A program made the translations under genes and the position numbers. The notes below the pieces were generated by a model. It saw only the letters and a program-made list of their open reading frames with translations, was not told the DNA's origin and searched no databases. A DNA stretch of 64,000 bases from UBA2020 sp964551435 (GTDB lineage: Bacteria > Pseudomonadota > Alphaproteobacteria > Micavibrionales > UBA2020). The stretch is taken from contig CAZKBS010000004.1 in the NCBI GenBank assembly GCA_964551435.1, positions 1 to 64,000 on the forward strand, given 5' to 3'. Positions 1 to 5,942 of the stretch are shown piece by piece (within the stretch, counting starts at the first letter, position 1; each line of letters begins with the position of its first letter).

Positions 1-1
1 G

Positions 2-1066
2 GATAACCCGTTTTTTTTTTTTTTTTCCGCCGATTTCCAGCTGCCGCTGGTGCTGCTCGCGACCTGCGCGACCATCATCGCCAGCCAGGCGGTGATTACC
101 GGCGCCTATTCGCTGACGCGTCAGGCCATCAACCTTGGCCTTTTGCCGCGGCTGAAGGTGCAGCATACCTCCGCCGACCATTCGGGGCAGATTTATATGC
201 CGCAAATCAACTATCTGCTGATGGTCGGGGCGATTTTGCTGGTGCTGTCGTTCCAGTCGTCGAGCGCGCTGGCCGCAACCTACGGCATCAGCGTCACCGG
301 CGCGATGTTCGTGGATGCGGTGATGGCGTTTTTCGTCATCTGGCAGCTGTGGGAATGGAAATGGTGGAAAACCGCGCTGGTCATCGGCCCGTTCTTGCTG
401 ATCGAAGGCGGATTTCTGGCCGCGAACATGACCAAATTCGCCACCGGCGGCTGGGTGCCGGTGCTGTTCGCCTGCGTCCTGACGCTGATGATGGTTACAT
501 GGGTGCGCGGCAGTTTTATTATCAACAGCCGCTCCATCAAACGTGACATCAAGCTGCGCAAATTCATGCGCGAATATAAAACGCGCTGGCCCGACCTCGC
601 GCGCGTCGATGGTACCGCCTTTTTCATGACATCAAATGCCGAGGTCACGCCCGCATCGCTGGTGCAAAACCTGAACCACAACAAAGTGCTGCACCGTAAG
701 AACGTGCTGCTGTCGGTACAGATCGAAGGCGTCCCCTATATCGAAGAAGCCGCGCGCGACCATATCGAGGTGCTGAATGACGAATTCACGCTGCTGATTA
801 TCCGCTACGGCTTCAAGGATGAAATCGACCCGCAATACGAATTGCTGCGCCTCAGCCGCCGTCACGACAAGGATATCCATTTCGACTGGGAAGATACTTC
901 GCTGTTCCTCAGCCGCCGCGCCCTGCGCCCTGATCCGCGCTATGGCCTGCCGGCATGGCAGGATTTTATCTACGTCTTCATGCACCGCCACGCGACAGAA
1001 CCGTCGGACTACTACCGCCTGCCCGCCAGCCGCGTTATCGAGATCGGGCGTCAGGTGTTTGTATGA
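2..1066 (+). CDS. kup: Kup potassium uptake transporter, 3' part (runs in from the left edge)
   Basis: Low-affinity K+ uptake permease of the Kup/HAK/KUP family, inner membrane. The frame is open from base 2, so the true start lies outside the window. The segment ATIIASQAVITGAYSLTRQA followed by LGLLPR matches the family signature after the first half of the membrane domain. Further hydrophobic segments lead to a cytoplasmic C-terminal domain, and the protein ends in SRVIEIGRQVFV, which parallels the E. coli Kup end (NRVIELGTQVEI). At positions 11-26 sixteen consecutive T encode a run of Phe where relatives read NPFFLLAP. The residue count across this stretch matches E. coli Kup, so the frame is intact. 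Confidence 0.93.
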   Translation, partial: DNPFFFFFSADFQLPLVLLATCATIIASQAVITGAYSLTRQAINLGLLPRLKVQHTSADHSGQIYMPQINYLLMVGAILLVLSFQSSSALAATYGISVTGAMFVDAVMAFFVIWQLWEWKWWKTALVIGPFLLIEGGFLAANMTKFATGGWVPVLFACVLTLMMVTWVRGSFIINSRSIKRDIKLRKFMREYKTRWPDLARVDGTAFFMTSNAEVTPASLVQNLNHNKVLHRKNVLLSVQIEGVPYIEEAARDHIEVLNDEFTLLIIRYGFKDEIDPQYELLRLSRRHDKDIHFDWEDTSLFLSRRALRPDPRYGLPAWQDFIYVFMHRHATEPSDYYRLPASRVIEIGRQVFV

Positions 1067-1082
1067 TGTGACGTTTGCGCGT

Positions 1083-2123
1083 CTAGCCGCCGTGAATTTC
1101 GACGCGGTTGCGCCCGCCGCGCTTGGCTTTGTAAAGGGCATCGTCTGCCTGTTTGAGCAGCAGGTCGATGTCGGCCCCGTCGGCCGATGTGGCGGTGACG
1201 GCCCCGAAACTGATGGTGACCGGCAGGCTGATATCGCCGGCGCTCACCGGCATCGCGGCGATGGCTTCGCGCAGGCGATCGACCGTGTCGAACGCGGCGG
1301 CAGGCTGGCAGTCGGTCAGAACAATCAAAAATTCTTCCCCGCCCATGCGCCCGACGATGTCTTCGGCGCGCAGGAATTCGACAAGTTTTTTGGCAACAGC
1401 TTTCAAAACGGCATCACCCGCGGGATGGCCGTGGGTGTCGTTGACGCTTTTGAAATGGTCGATATCGGCAATCACCAGCGTTAGCGGCTTTTTCTGGCGC
1501 AGCGCTTCGCTCCATTCCTTGTTCAGCAGGTTTGACATGCCCGCGCGGTTCCAAAGCCGCGTCAGCGGATCTACCATGGCGAGGCGCTGTGCGGTATCCA
1601 GCTCCGTTATCAGTTGCGCCTGCGTGCGCGACAGGCTTTGTACGCGCAGTTCCGTCTCGACCATCGCGGCGAGGTCGCGCAGGGCCATCAGCTGCTCCGG
1701 CGTCATCTCGCGCGGGCGCGTATCAATCGCGCACAGCGTCCCGACGGGCATGCCGTTGCCCGCACGTACGGGGCAGCCGGCGTAAAACCCGATATTCATG
1801 CGCGCGCCGGTGACAAAGGGATTGTTTTCGAACCGGCCGTCTTTTTTCGCATCCGGCACCAGCAGCATATCGGCTTCCTGCAGGGTATGCGTGCAGAAGG
1901 CGGCGTCGAGCGGCGCCTCGTGGTTGGGCAGGCCTTGTACGGATTTGTAATACTGGCGGTTATCGTCGATGACATTGAAAAGCGCGATGGGAACATCGAG
2001 AAGACGGCAGACCATACGCGTCAGACGCTCGAAACGCTCTTCTATCGGCGTGTCGAGCAGCGGCAGGCTTTTCAGCGTCGCAAGACGCTCTTTTTCATTC
2101 TCGAAAGGCTTTGCGTCAACCAT
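1083..2123 (-). CDS. GAF-GGDEF diguanylate cyclase
   Basis: 346 aa. An N-terminal GAF-type sensor domain (about residues 20-160; RQYYKSVQGL and PVGTLCAID are typical) is joined by a short helix to a GGDEF domain (about 180-346). The catalytic motif is GGEEF at 261-265, so it should make cyclic di-GMP from two GTP. RAED at 252-255 sits five residues before the motif and fits the RxxD inhibitory site, suggesting product feedback. No membrane segment is seen, so it is probably cytosolic. It converges with kup 16 bp away. No clear Shine-Dalgarno precedes the ATG, and a consensus -10 lies only 11 nt upstream. Confidence 0.92.
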   Translation of the reverse strand: MVDAKPFENEKERLATLKSLPLLDTPIEERFERLTRMVCRLLDVPIALFNVIDDNRQYYKSVQGLPNHEAPLDAAFCTHTLQEADMLLVPDAKKDGRFENNPFVTGARMNIGFYAGCPVRAGNGMPVGTLCAIDTRPREMTPEQLMALRDLAAMVETELRVQSLSRTQAQLITELDTAQRLAMVDPLTRLWNRAGMSNLLNKEWSEALRQKKPLTLVIADIDHFKSVNDTHGHPAGDAVLKAVAKKLVEFLRAEDIVGRMGGEEFLIVLTDCQPAAAFDTVDRLREAIAAMPVSAGDISLPVTISFGAVTATSADGADIDLLLKQADDALYKAKRGGRNRVEIHGG

Positions 2124-2133
2124 GCAAATTCAA

Positions 2134-2139
2134 ATTATA
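2134..2139 (-). promoter_or_regulatory. -10 element of the GAF-GGDEF gene, close to the start codon
   Basis: A perfect TATAAT on the minus strand lies 11 nt before the ATG of the diguanylate cyclase gene. Transcription would then begin within a few nt of the ATG, and no Shine-Dalgarno is visible, so a nearly leaderless mRNA is likely. The -35 at the 17-bp position (TAATTG) is poor. Confidence 0.45.
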
Positions 2140-2265
2140 TTTCGCGGGTAAAAAAACAATTACCGGCACGCGCAGCGCATACATACGTATGCCGCTGTTG
2201 CAGACATACAACAGGCGCAAACGGCCGCGCCGTTTTTGATTTGGCATTGAATTTCAAAGAAAAAA

Positions 2266-2340
2266 TGGTGGACACAACAGGGATTGAACCTGTGACCCCT
2301 ACCATGTCAAGATAGTGCTCTACCGCTGAGCTATGTGTCC
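2266..2340 (-). tRNA. tRNA-Val(GAC)
   Basis: A 75-nt cloverleaf reads 5'-GGACACA on the minus strand, with D stem GCTC/GAGC, anticodon stem CTATC/GGTAG, loop TTGACAT (anticodon GAC), TpsiC arm ACAGG-TTCAATC-CCTGT, acceptor TGTGTCC and an encoded CCA end. All four stems pair (one T-G in the anticodon stem). Confidence 0.97.
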
Positions 2341-2435
2341 ACATGCGATCGGGGTTGATCGGATGCATTGTTTAGCATAAGCCCCGCGGATTCGGCAAGT
2401 CATATAAAAATCAAACATTTCATTGGTTTATTGGG

Positions 2436-2632
2436 CGCCTGTGGGGGTAGCGCGGCTGTATGTGTCCCACATGCTAAAAAAGAATTTGCCCGCGCTGTGG
2501 GGGCAGCGCGGCTGCATGTGTCCCACATGCTAAAAAAGAATTTGCCCGCGCTGTGGGGGCAGCGCGGCTGCATGTGTCCCACATGCTAAAAAAGAATTTG
2601 CCCGCGCTGTGGGGGCAGCGCGGGCAGGGGGT
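2436..2632. repeat. 56-bp tandem repeat array beside tRNA-Val
   Basis: About three and a half head-to-tail units with an exact 56-bp period: the motif TCCCACATGC recurs at 2465, 2521 and 2577. Each unit holds a perfect small dyad, GCATGTG-TCC-CACATGC, and a GC-rich stem built from CGCGCT...AGCGCG. The last unit extends this to GCCCGCGCT...AGCGCGGGC. The first unit (from about 2436) is divergent. There are no unique spacers, so this is not a CRISPR array. Open frames across it are repeat artefacts. Confidence 0.9.
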
Positions 2633-2682
2633 ACGGAGGGTAGTAACCTTAGGAAAGAAACGGGTCTATCGCATGCAATCGT

Positions 2683-2832
2683 TTATTGTTTTTGTTGCGG
2701 CGGGCGCGGTCTGTCGGCGCGCACGGGTATCGGTTGTAACTGCGGCTGCGGGCTCAGGGCGTCTTGCACCGCATCCTCGACGGCTTCGGCGGCTTTGCCG
2801 AAAAACTCTTTGCATTTTTTGCCAAAAGTCAT
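2683..2832 (-). CDS. Small protein downstream of cpdR (49 aa)
   Basis: Begins MTFGKKCKEFFGKAAEAVED and ends in a Pro/Gln-rich tail. The N-terminal half could form an amphipathic helix; the rest looks disordered. A Shine-Dalgarno GGGAG lies about 8 nt before the ATG, and the start is 18 nt after the cpdR stop, so the two are probably co-transcribed. No family recognised. The clean ribosome site and spacing support a real gene, but it is short. Confidence 0.55.
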   Translation of the reverse strand: MTFGKKCKEFFGKAAEAVEDAVQDALSPQPQLQPIPVRADRPRPPQQKQ

Positions 2833-2850
2833 CGCATATCTCCCGCCGGT

Positions 2851-3315
2851 TTAGGCTTGAACATGTGCTGCCGCACCGCGTTTTTGCGCGAAATCGGCAT
2901 AGATGACTTTGTGTTCGGCATCGCCGTGCTTGGTTGCGTGCATCGGCAGGCCGCCTTGGCCCATCAGATATCGTACGCGGCTGACGATATCCTTCAGGTG
3001 GAAGGGGCGGGTGGTCACAGGGGCCGGTGCATAGGCCGGCGTTGCGAAAGTATCCATCGCCACGCCTGCGAAGCCGGTCACGAAAATGATTTGCAGTTCG
3101 GGGTTTTCCTGCAAGGCCTTCTGCGCGAGGATGAAACCGTCAACGCCCGGCATTACGACATCCACCACCAGCACGTCATAGCAATCCTGCGAGGACATGC
3201 GCCATGCATCGAGGCAGTTGTCCACAATCTCCACGCTGTTGCCCGCTTTTTTCAGCGACGTGTACAGGTATTCGGCGGTGGATTGATTGTGTTCTGCAAC
3301 CAGAATGCGTGCCAT
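2851..3315 (-). CDS. cpdR: CpdR-like single-domain response regulator
   Basis: 154 aa from the ATG that follows the Shine-Dalgarno AGGGGAG; an earlier in-frame start is less likely. The receiver domain matches CpdR, the alphaproteobacterial adaptor that in its unphosphorylated state directs ClpXP to substrates at the cell pole. Characteristic stretches are VDVVMPGVDG, IIFVTGFAGVAM and PFHLKDIV. Phospho-acceptor Asp52 is present. Two usual phosphorylation residues differ: the acidic pair is E8-H9 instead of E-D/D-D, and the conserved Lys before PFH is Arg103. A C-terminal extension of about 35 residues goes beyond typical CpdR length. A CtrA box lies about 45 nt upstream. Confidence 0.85.
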   Translation of the reverse strand: MARILVAEHNQSTAEYLYTSLKKAGNSVEIVDNCLDAWRMSSQDCYDVLVVDVVMPGVDGFILAQKALQENPELQIIFVTGFAGVAMDTFATPAYAPAPVTTRPFHLKDIVSRVRYLMGQGGLPMHATKHGDAEHKVIYADFAQKRGAAAHVQA

Positions 3316-3358
3316 TTTAAGTACTCCCCTATTTAAAACTGCCATGTGGTGCTTGGTA

Positions 3359-3373
3359 TTAAGTGTTTGTTAA
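3359..3373 (-). promoter_or_regulatory. CtrA box upstream of cpdR
   Basis: TTAA-N7-TTAA: TTAA at 3359-3362, seven bases, TTAA at 3370-3373. This is the full consensus of the alphaproteobacterial cell-cycle regulator CtrA. It lies about 45 bp before the cpdR ATG, a sensible place for transcriptional control. The surrounding DNA is AT-rich, which raises the chance of a random match. Confidence 0.55.
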
Positions 3374-3579
3374 TGTCTTATGTTAATAGTAAAACATTTT
3401 CCAGAAGGTCGGTCAAGGAATTTATAAACAAAAAGTTAATTTCTGGCGTTACAAAATTACGTATGGTGGTAGTGTTTCCTTTTATTTCAATGACTTGAAA
3501 ATCTGAAAACACTCTTAAAATTCTTGACGATTTATTAACGCGGATGGGTTTAAACTGGTTAAACAGGGGTTTTTGAAGG
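3374..3579 (+). promoter_or_regulatory. Host 5' region of the rhodanese gene, cut off by the prophage
   Basis: AT-rich host DNA with no convincing gene. It holds the natural upstream region of the rhodanese-like gene that now begins at 38065. A possible -35 TTGACG is at 3524-3529, with a weak -10 17 bp later. The Shine-Dalgarno GAAGGA is at 3575-3580. Joining base 3586 to 38064 restores GAAGGA, seven bases, then ATG. Confidence 0.6.
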
Positions 3580-3586
3580 ATATTTT
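3580..3586. repeat. Target-site duplication, left copy (ATATTTT)
   Basis: Seven bases directly outside the left prophage end, identical to 38057-38063 directly outside the right end. Because a T follows, the copy could be read as 8 bp if the prophage began at 3588, but TG...CA symmetry favours 7. Confidence 0.8.
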
Positions 3587-3593
3587 TGTAGCG

Positions 3594-3634
3594 CGTCACA
3601 TGGTTTTAGAAATAACGTCACATGGTTTTAGAAA
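3594..3634 (+). repeat. Transposase-binding sites at the right end of the phage genome (R1, R2)
   Basis: Two identical 19-bp copies of CGTCACATGGTTTTAGAAA at 3594-3612 and 3616-3634, spaced 22 bp apart, just inside the prophage boundary. The same motif, slightly varied, occurs at the other end (38031-38049 and 37762-37780). The arrangement corresponds to the MuA-binding R sites. Confidence 0.82.
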
Positions 3635-3735
3635 GCGCAAAGCGTTGATTTTTATGGATAGTCAGCAGGCCTGCAGGCGACTCGGTCACTCCCACCTTCA
3701 AACCCTCTTCACAATGTCCAATAACCCGCCTTGAA

Positions 3736-3750
3736 GCCGCCTTTAGCGGC
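3736..3750 (-). terminator. Small stem-loop after the last phage gene
   Basis: GCCGC-CTTTA-GCGGC, a 5-bp GC stem, starts a few bases after the stop of the gene ending at 3754. There is no T tract on the minus strand, so termination would be weak or factor-dependent. The bases between here and the R sites hold nothing I recognise. Confidence 0.3.
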
Positions 3751-3753
3751 GTG

Positions 3754-3951
3754 TCAAAGCAGCACCCCAAGGGCGAAGCCAGCCCCTAAACCGAGCGCGA
3801 AAAGCCCCCATTTTGCCCCCTGCCGCAGTGAGCTGCGCCAGATGTGTTTTCCGAAGGCCAAAAGCAGCCAGCTCTCGCCGACGTAACGCACCCCCTCGTT
3901 CCTCAGCTGCTGGCGGGCAAGACCTGTGTAAAAGCGGTTCTTTCTAGCCAT
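3754..3951 (-). CDS. Small phage protein with a C-terminal membrane segment
   Basis: 65 aa. A basic N-terminal half (MARKNRFYTGLARQQLRNEG) is followed by a hydrophobic, glycine-rich C-terminal segment (WGLFALGLGAGFALGVLL), so a single-pass or tail-anchored membrane protein is likely. It is the last gene before the phage right end, where Mu-like phages keep variable cargo. A GT-rich stretch (TAGGTG) may serve as ribosome site. No family recognised; it could act on the host envelope or in exclusion, but nothing shows this. Confidence 0.55.
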   Translation of the reverse strand: MARKNRFYTGLARQQLRNEGVRYVGESWLLLAFGKHIWRSSLRQGAKWGLFALGLGAGFALGVLL

Positions 3952-3958
3952 GCCGCAC

Positions 3959-4114
3959 CTACAGCTTTCCGGCGCAGGGCAAGTTGCCCCCAGCGGCTAC
4001 AAAATAGACCGTCAGGCAGGGCAGGATATTGATGCACAGGCGCTTATTGAAGCTGCTGTAATGAGCGCCAATCCAGAGGGCACGGGGGTTAAAAATAAAG
4101 CCCATCTTCGCCAT
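3959..4114 (-). CDS. Small phage protein with one hydrophobic segment (51 aa)
   Basis: Starts MAKMGFIFNPRALWIGAHYS; a later hydrophobic stretch (CINILPCLTVYFVAAGG) may be a membrane segment. The chosen ATG overlaps the stop of the upstream Cys-rich gene as TAATG and follows AGGGTGGG. A longer in-frame extension upstream is not favoured because it has no ribosome site. The N-terminal pattern resembles small hypothetical proteins of other transposable phages, from memory. Function unknown. Confidence 0.55.
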   Translation of the reverse strand: MAKMGFIFNPRALWIGAHYSSFNKRLCINILPCLTVYFVAAGGNLPCAGKL

Positions 4115-4224
4115 TAGCACCCACCCTCTAGACGCCCATAGCACGGGGAGCAGTAATCATCCTCCGTTGAGCCGATAAAGAAATCACCACATTCGCAGCA
4201 GCAGCGCTCAATGCTATCGTCCAT
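4114..4224 (-). CDS. 36-aa Cys-rich mini-protein (putative zinc ribbon)
   Basis: Reads MDDSIERCCCECGDFFIGST then EDDYCSPCYGRLEGGC. Two CxxC knuckles (Cys9/Cys12 and Cys25/Cys28) are 12 residues apart, the layout of a minimal zinc ribbon. Start and stop both overlap neighbours by single bases (TGATG with the gene before, TAATG with the gene after), so it is translationally coupled. Mu encodes a small zinc protein, Com, that controls translation of the mom modification gene. This protein is smaller and lies downstream rather than upstream of the methylase, so equivalence is only an idea. Confidence 0.6.
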   Translation of the reverse strand: MDDSIERCCCECGDFFIGSTEDDYCSPCYGRLEGGC

Positions 4225-4469
4225 CACGCCTCTCCAGCGTTGTGCTTACGCACGATGGCTTCGATGGCGCGGTGGCGGAACTCTTCCAGCTTGGTCTTTG
4301 CCAGCGCAACAGAGCGCGCGGCTGGCATGTGGTCGTCGGGGCTTGAATAGCCGCCCAGCATCAGGTCGTCCAGCAGGTTGTCCAGCTCAATCACTTTTGC
4401 GCGGATGAGGGCGATTTTTTCGATGCCTTCCGGCGTGGGTTTCAAATAAAGGTGGTTATCTTTGGCCAT
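4224..4469 (-). CDS. Small phage protein with an Acb2/Tad1-like helical pattern
   Basis: 81 aa. The second half (PAARSVALAKTKLEEFRHRA then IEAIVRK) resembles the signature helix of the Acb2/Tad1 hairpin family, whose members end in something like SRExSLALTKLEEAxxWAxxAIAR. Those proteins are phage sponges that bind the cyclic-nucleotide signals of CBASS or Thoeris defence. Length (80-95 aa) and all-helical character also fit. The match is made by eye from memory, and the expected Trp/Ala positions are only partly kept. It lies in the cargo end beside an adenine methylase, a sensible place for anti-defence genes. A generic helical phage protein is the alternative. Confidence 0.55.
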   Translation of the reverse strand: MAKDNHLYLKPTPEGIEKIALIRAKVIELDNLLDDLMLGGYSSPDDHMPAARSVALAKTKLEEFRHRAIEAIVRKHNAGEA

Positions 4470-4492
4470 GTTCTCTTTTCCTTTTTAAAGCA

Positions 4493-4516
4493 CCCCTCGG
4501 CTATGTCGCCGAGGGG
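4493..4516. terminator. Strong hairpin between methylase and cargo genes
   Basis: CCCCTCGGC-TATGTC-GCCGAGGGG, a perfect 9-bp GC stem. On the minus strand it is followed by TGCTTT, a poor T tract, so it may act as an attenuator, splitting methylase mRNA from the downstream small genes or protecting the mRNA end. Confidence 0.55.
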
Positions 4517-4549
4517 CTTTGAATACATGATGAGCGGTTCGGATGCGGG

Positions 4550-5422
4550 CTACATTTTGTCCCCCTTTCGCTTCGGTGCTTTGGTGGCAAAAACAGCCCC
4601 TCTATTGGCCGTTAACTTGACGTTTGAAATCAGCAGCTCGCCCGCGTCCTTGACCTTGTGGCTGCCGTTGATTGTGTAGCTGGTCGAAACGGGCACCATG
4701 TAAAAGCCCGCGAAGGTTTTACGCACTTCCGGATGGTCGTTGAGCGATAGGATGAAGCGGCCTTTAATGCCCTTTAAAATCGTCGCCATTTTTGCGTATT
4801 CCTCGCGGCTGAACAGGTCGCGGCCGTAGAAGCCTTCAGTGCCGTAATAAGGCGGGTCGAGGTAGAAGAGCGTCGCGGGCGTGTCATAGCGGGCGATAAA
4901 GTCCTTATAGTCAAGAGCTTCGATAACGACGCCTGCAAGGCGCTCGTAAACATCTTCCAGCACGGGCAGCAATCGCGTGACATTGAAGCGCGACGGCATG
5001 CCGACCGATACGCCGAAATTCCGCCCCGCAACTTTACCGCCGAAGGCAAGGCGCTGGAGGTAGAGAAAACGCGCCGCGCGCTCGATGTCGGTCAGCGTGT
5101 GCGGCGCGCTGTCCATCAGGCGCTGAAACTCTGCGCGGCTGGCCAGTTTATATTTCAGATGCTCGACAAAGGGCTGGTAATGGCGCTGGAGGATGCGGAA
5201 AAAATTGGCCACGTCGAAACTGAAATCGTTGATGACCTCGCAGCGCGGCGCGGCCGTGCGGCGCAGGAACACACCGCCCATGCCGACGAAGGCTTCGGCG
5301 TATGTGTCGTGCGGTATCGAGTCGATCAGCGGCACGATGATTTTTGCTAGGTTTCTTTTGCCGCCGACGTAGGGGGCAACAGGTTGAACAGGCGTTACTT
5401 TTTTGGTCTGCATTGACTTCAT
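4550..5422 (-). CDS. D12-class DNA N6-adenine methyltransferase
   Basis: 290 aa from the ATG at 5422. The frame could extend to a TTG at 5494 but that has no ribosome site; even the chosen start has only a weak one. Motif X PYVGGK (17-22), motif I FVGMGG (45-50, S-adenosylmethionine binding) and motif IV DPPY (199-202) follow in the order of Dam-like enzymes. Such proteins methylate adenine in duplex DNA. Its place at the phage right end equals that of mom in Mu, so it probably protects phage DNA from host restriction. No cognate restriction enzyme is nearby. The recognition sequence cannot be read from here. Confidence 0.88.
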   Translation of the reverse strand: MKSMQTKKVTPVQPVAPYVGGKRNLAKIIVPLIDSIPHDTYAEAFVGMGGVFLRRTAAPRCEVINDFSFDVANFFRILQRHYQPFVEHLKYKLASRAEFQRLMDSAPHTLTDIERAARFLYLQRLAFGGKVAGRNFGVSVGMPSRFNVTRLLPVLEDVYERLAGVVIEALDYKDFIARYDTPATLFYLDPPYYGTEGFYGRDLFSREEYAKMATILKGIKGRFILSLNDHPEVRKTFAGFYMVPVSTSYTINGSHKVKDAGELLISNVKLTANRGAVFATKAPKRKGDKM

Positions 5423-5543
5423 GGTTTCGTCTTTCGTATTCTCCGCATCCCTGTCAGGGAAGGCGGATTGGCCGTGTCCGGCCGGTTCGGTCAATGCGAG
5501 TTTGCGCTCGCGGTTTAGGGTGTTACAGCACCCAAGCCCCGCC
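5423..5543 (-). promoter_or_regulatory. Leader before the methylase with two small hairpins
   Basis: In this 121-bp gap the minus strand reads GGGTG-CTGTAA-CACCC and then GCGAG-CGCAAA-CTCGC, two 5-bp stems upstream of the methylase. They may regulate expression as an attenuator or translational leader. No clear promoter is visible. Confidence 0.35.
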
Positions 5544-5786
5544 TTAGACGGAGAATTTTCTGCGCAGCCTGTCGAGGTGTTTTTTTAGAAGCTCTTCAAA
5601 CAGGAAGGCTGCGGCAAAATAAAAAAAGAACAAAGGCCACATGGAGAAGGCGAGCGCGTCCACAATACAGCGTTTGATGCTTCTCTTTCTGTATCTGTCG
5701 GCCAGTACCCCATGTTCCAGACAGAAAAGCCCGACGGCGATAAACACCCAGAGCGCGGCAATAAAGCCTATAAAGAACACAGCCAT
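5544..5786 (-). CDS. Small two-span membrane protein
   Basis: 80 aa. Hydrophobic segments at about 3-22 (VFFIGFIAALWVFIAVGLF) and 46-65 (ALAFSMWPLFFFYFAAAFLF) are separated by a basic loop (DRYRKRSIKR), and the tail is basic. The Shine-Dalgarno AAGAGGAAA precedes the ATG, so it should be well translated. It overlaps the end of the preceding 56-aa gene and lies between the fibre genes and the methylase. The role is unknown; superinfection exclusion is a common job for such proteins but nothing here proves it. Confidence 0.6.
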   Translation of the reverse strand: MAVFFIGFIAALWVFIAVGLFCLEHGVLADRYRKRSIKRCIVDALAFSMWPLFFFYFAAAFLFEELLKKHLDRLRRKFSV

Positions 5787-5938
5787 ACTTTTCCTCTTGG
5801 CGTCAGATACGGTAGTTGCGTTTTGGTGTTTCCGTTAATTTCACGCCGCAGCATGTTCTCGCGCGTCGCATCGTGGATAGCGCGCTCAAGCGCCAGCCGC
5901 GCCTGATATTCTTCATGGCTTTCGACTGGCGCTCTCAT
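5768..5938 (-). CDS. Small phage protein after the fibre-assembly gene (56 aa)
   Basis: Begins MRAPVESHEEYQARLALERA and looks mostly helical and charged. The ATG is 5 bp after the stop of the fibre-assembly gene and the 3' end overlaps the next gene by 19 bp, which fits the tight packing here. The ribosome site is weak. The product has no recognised family; a gene is favoured over chance because it fills the gap exactly. Confidence 0.45.
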   Translation of the reverse strand: MRAPVESHEEYQARLALERAIHDATRENMLRREINGNTKTQLPYLTPRGKVWLCSL

Positions 5939-5942
5939 CGCA

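Noticed and set aside
2368..2589. Open frames through the 56-bp repeats
   Set aside because: 56 is not a multiple of 3, coding is an artefact of the repeat, no ribosome site.
2436..2632. CRISPR-like repetitive array
   Set aside because: Units are contiguous 56-bp tandem copies without unique spacers, and no cas genes are nearby.
3378..3599. 73-codon minus frame
   Set aside because: It starts inside the prophage end and runs into host AT-rich DNA; it was created by the insertion and has no ribosome site.
4114..4224. Cys-rich gene as a true Com homologue
   Set aside because: Com lies before mom in Mu and is about 62 aa; here the order is reversed and the protein is much shorter, so only a loose analogy is noted.
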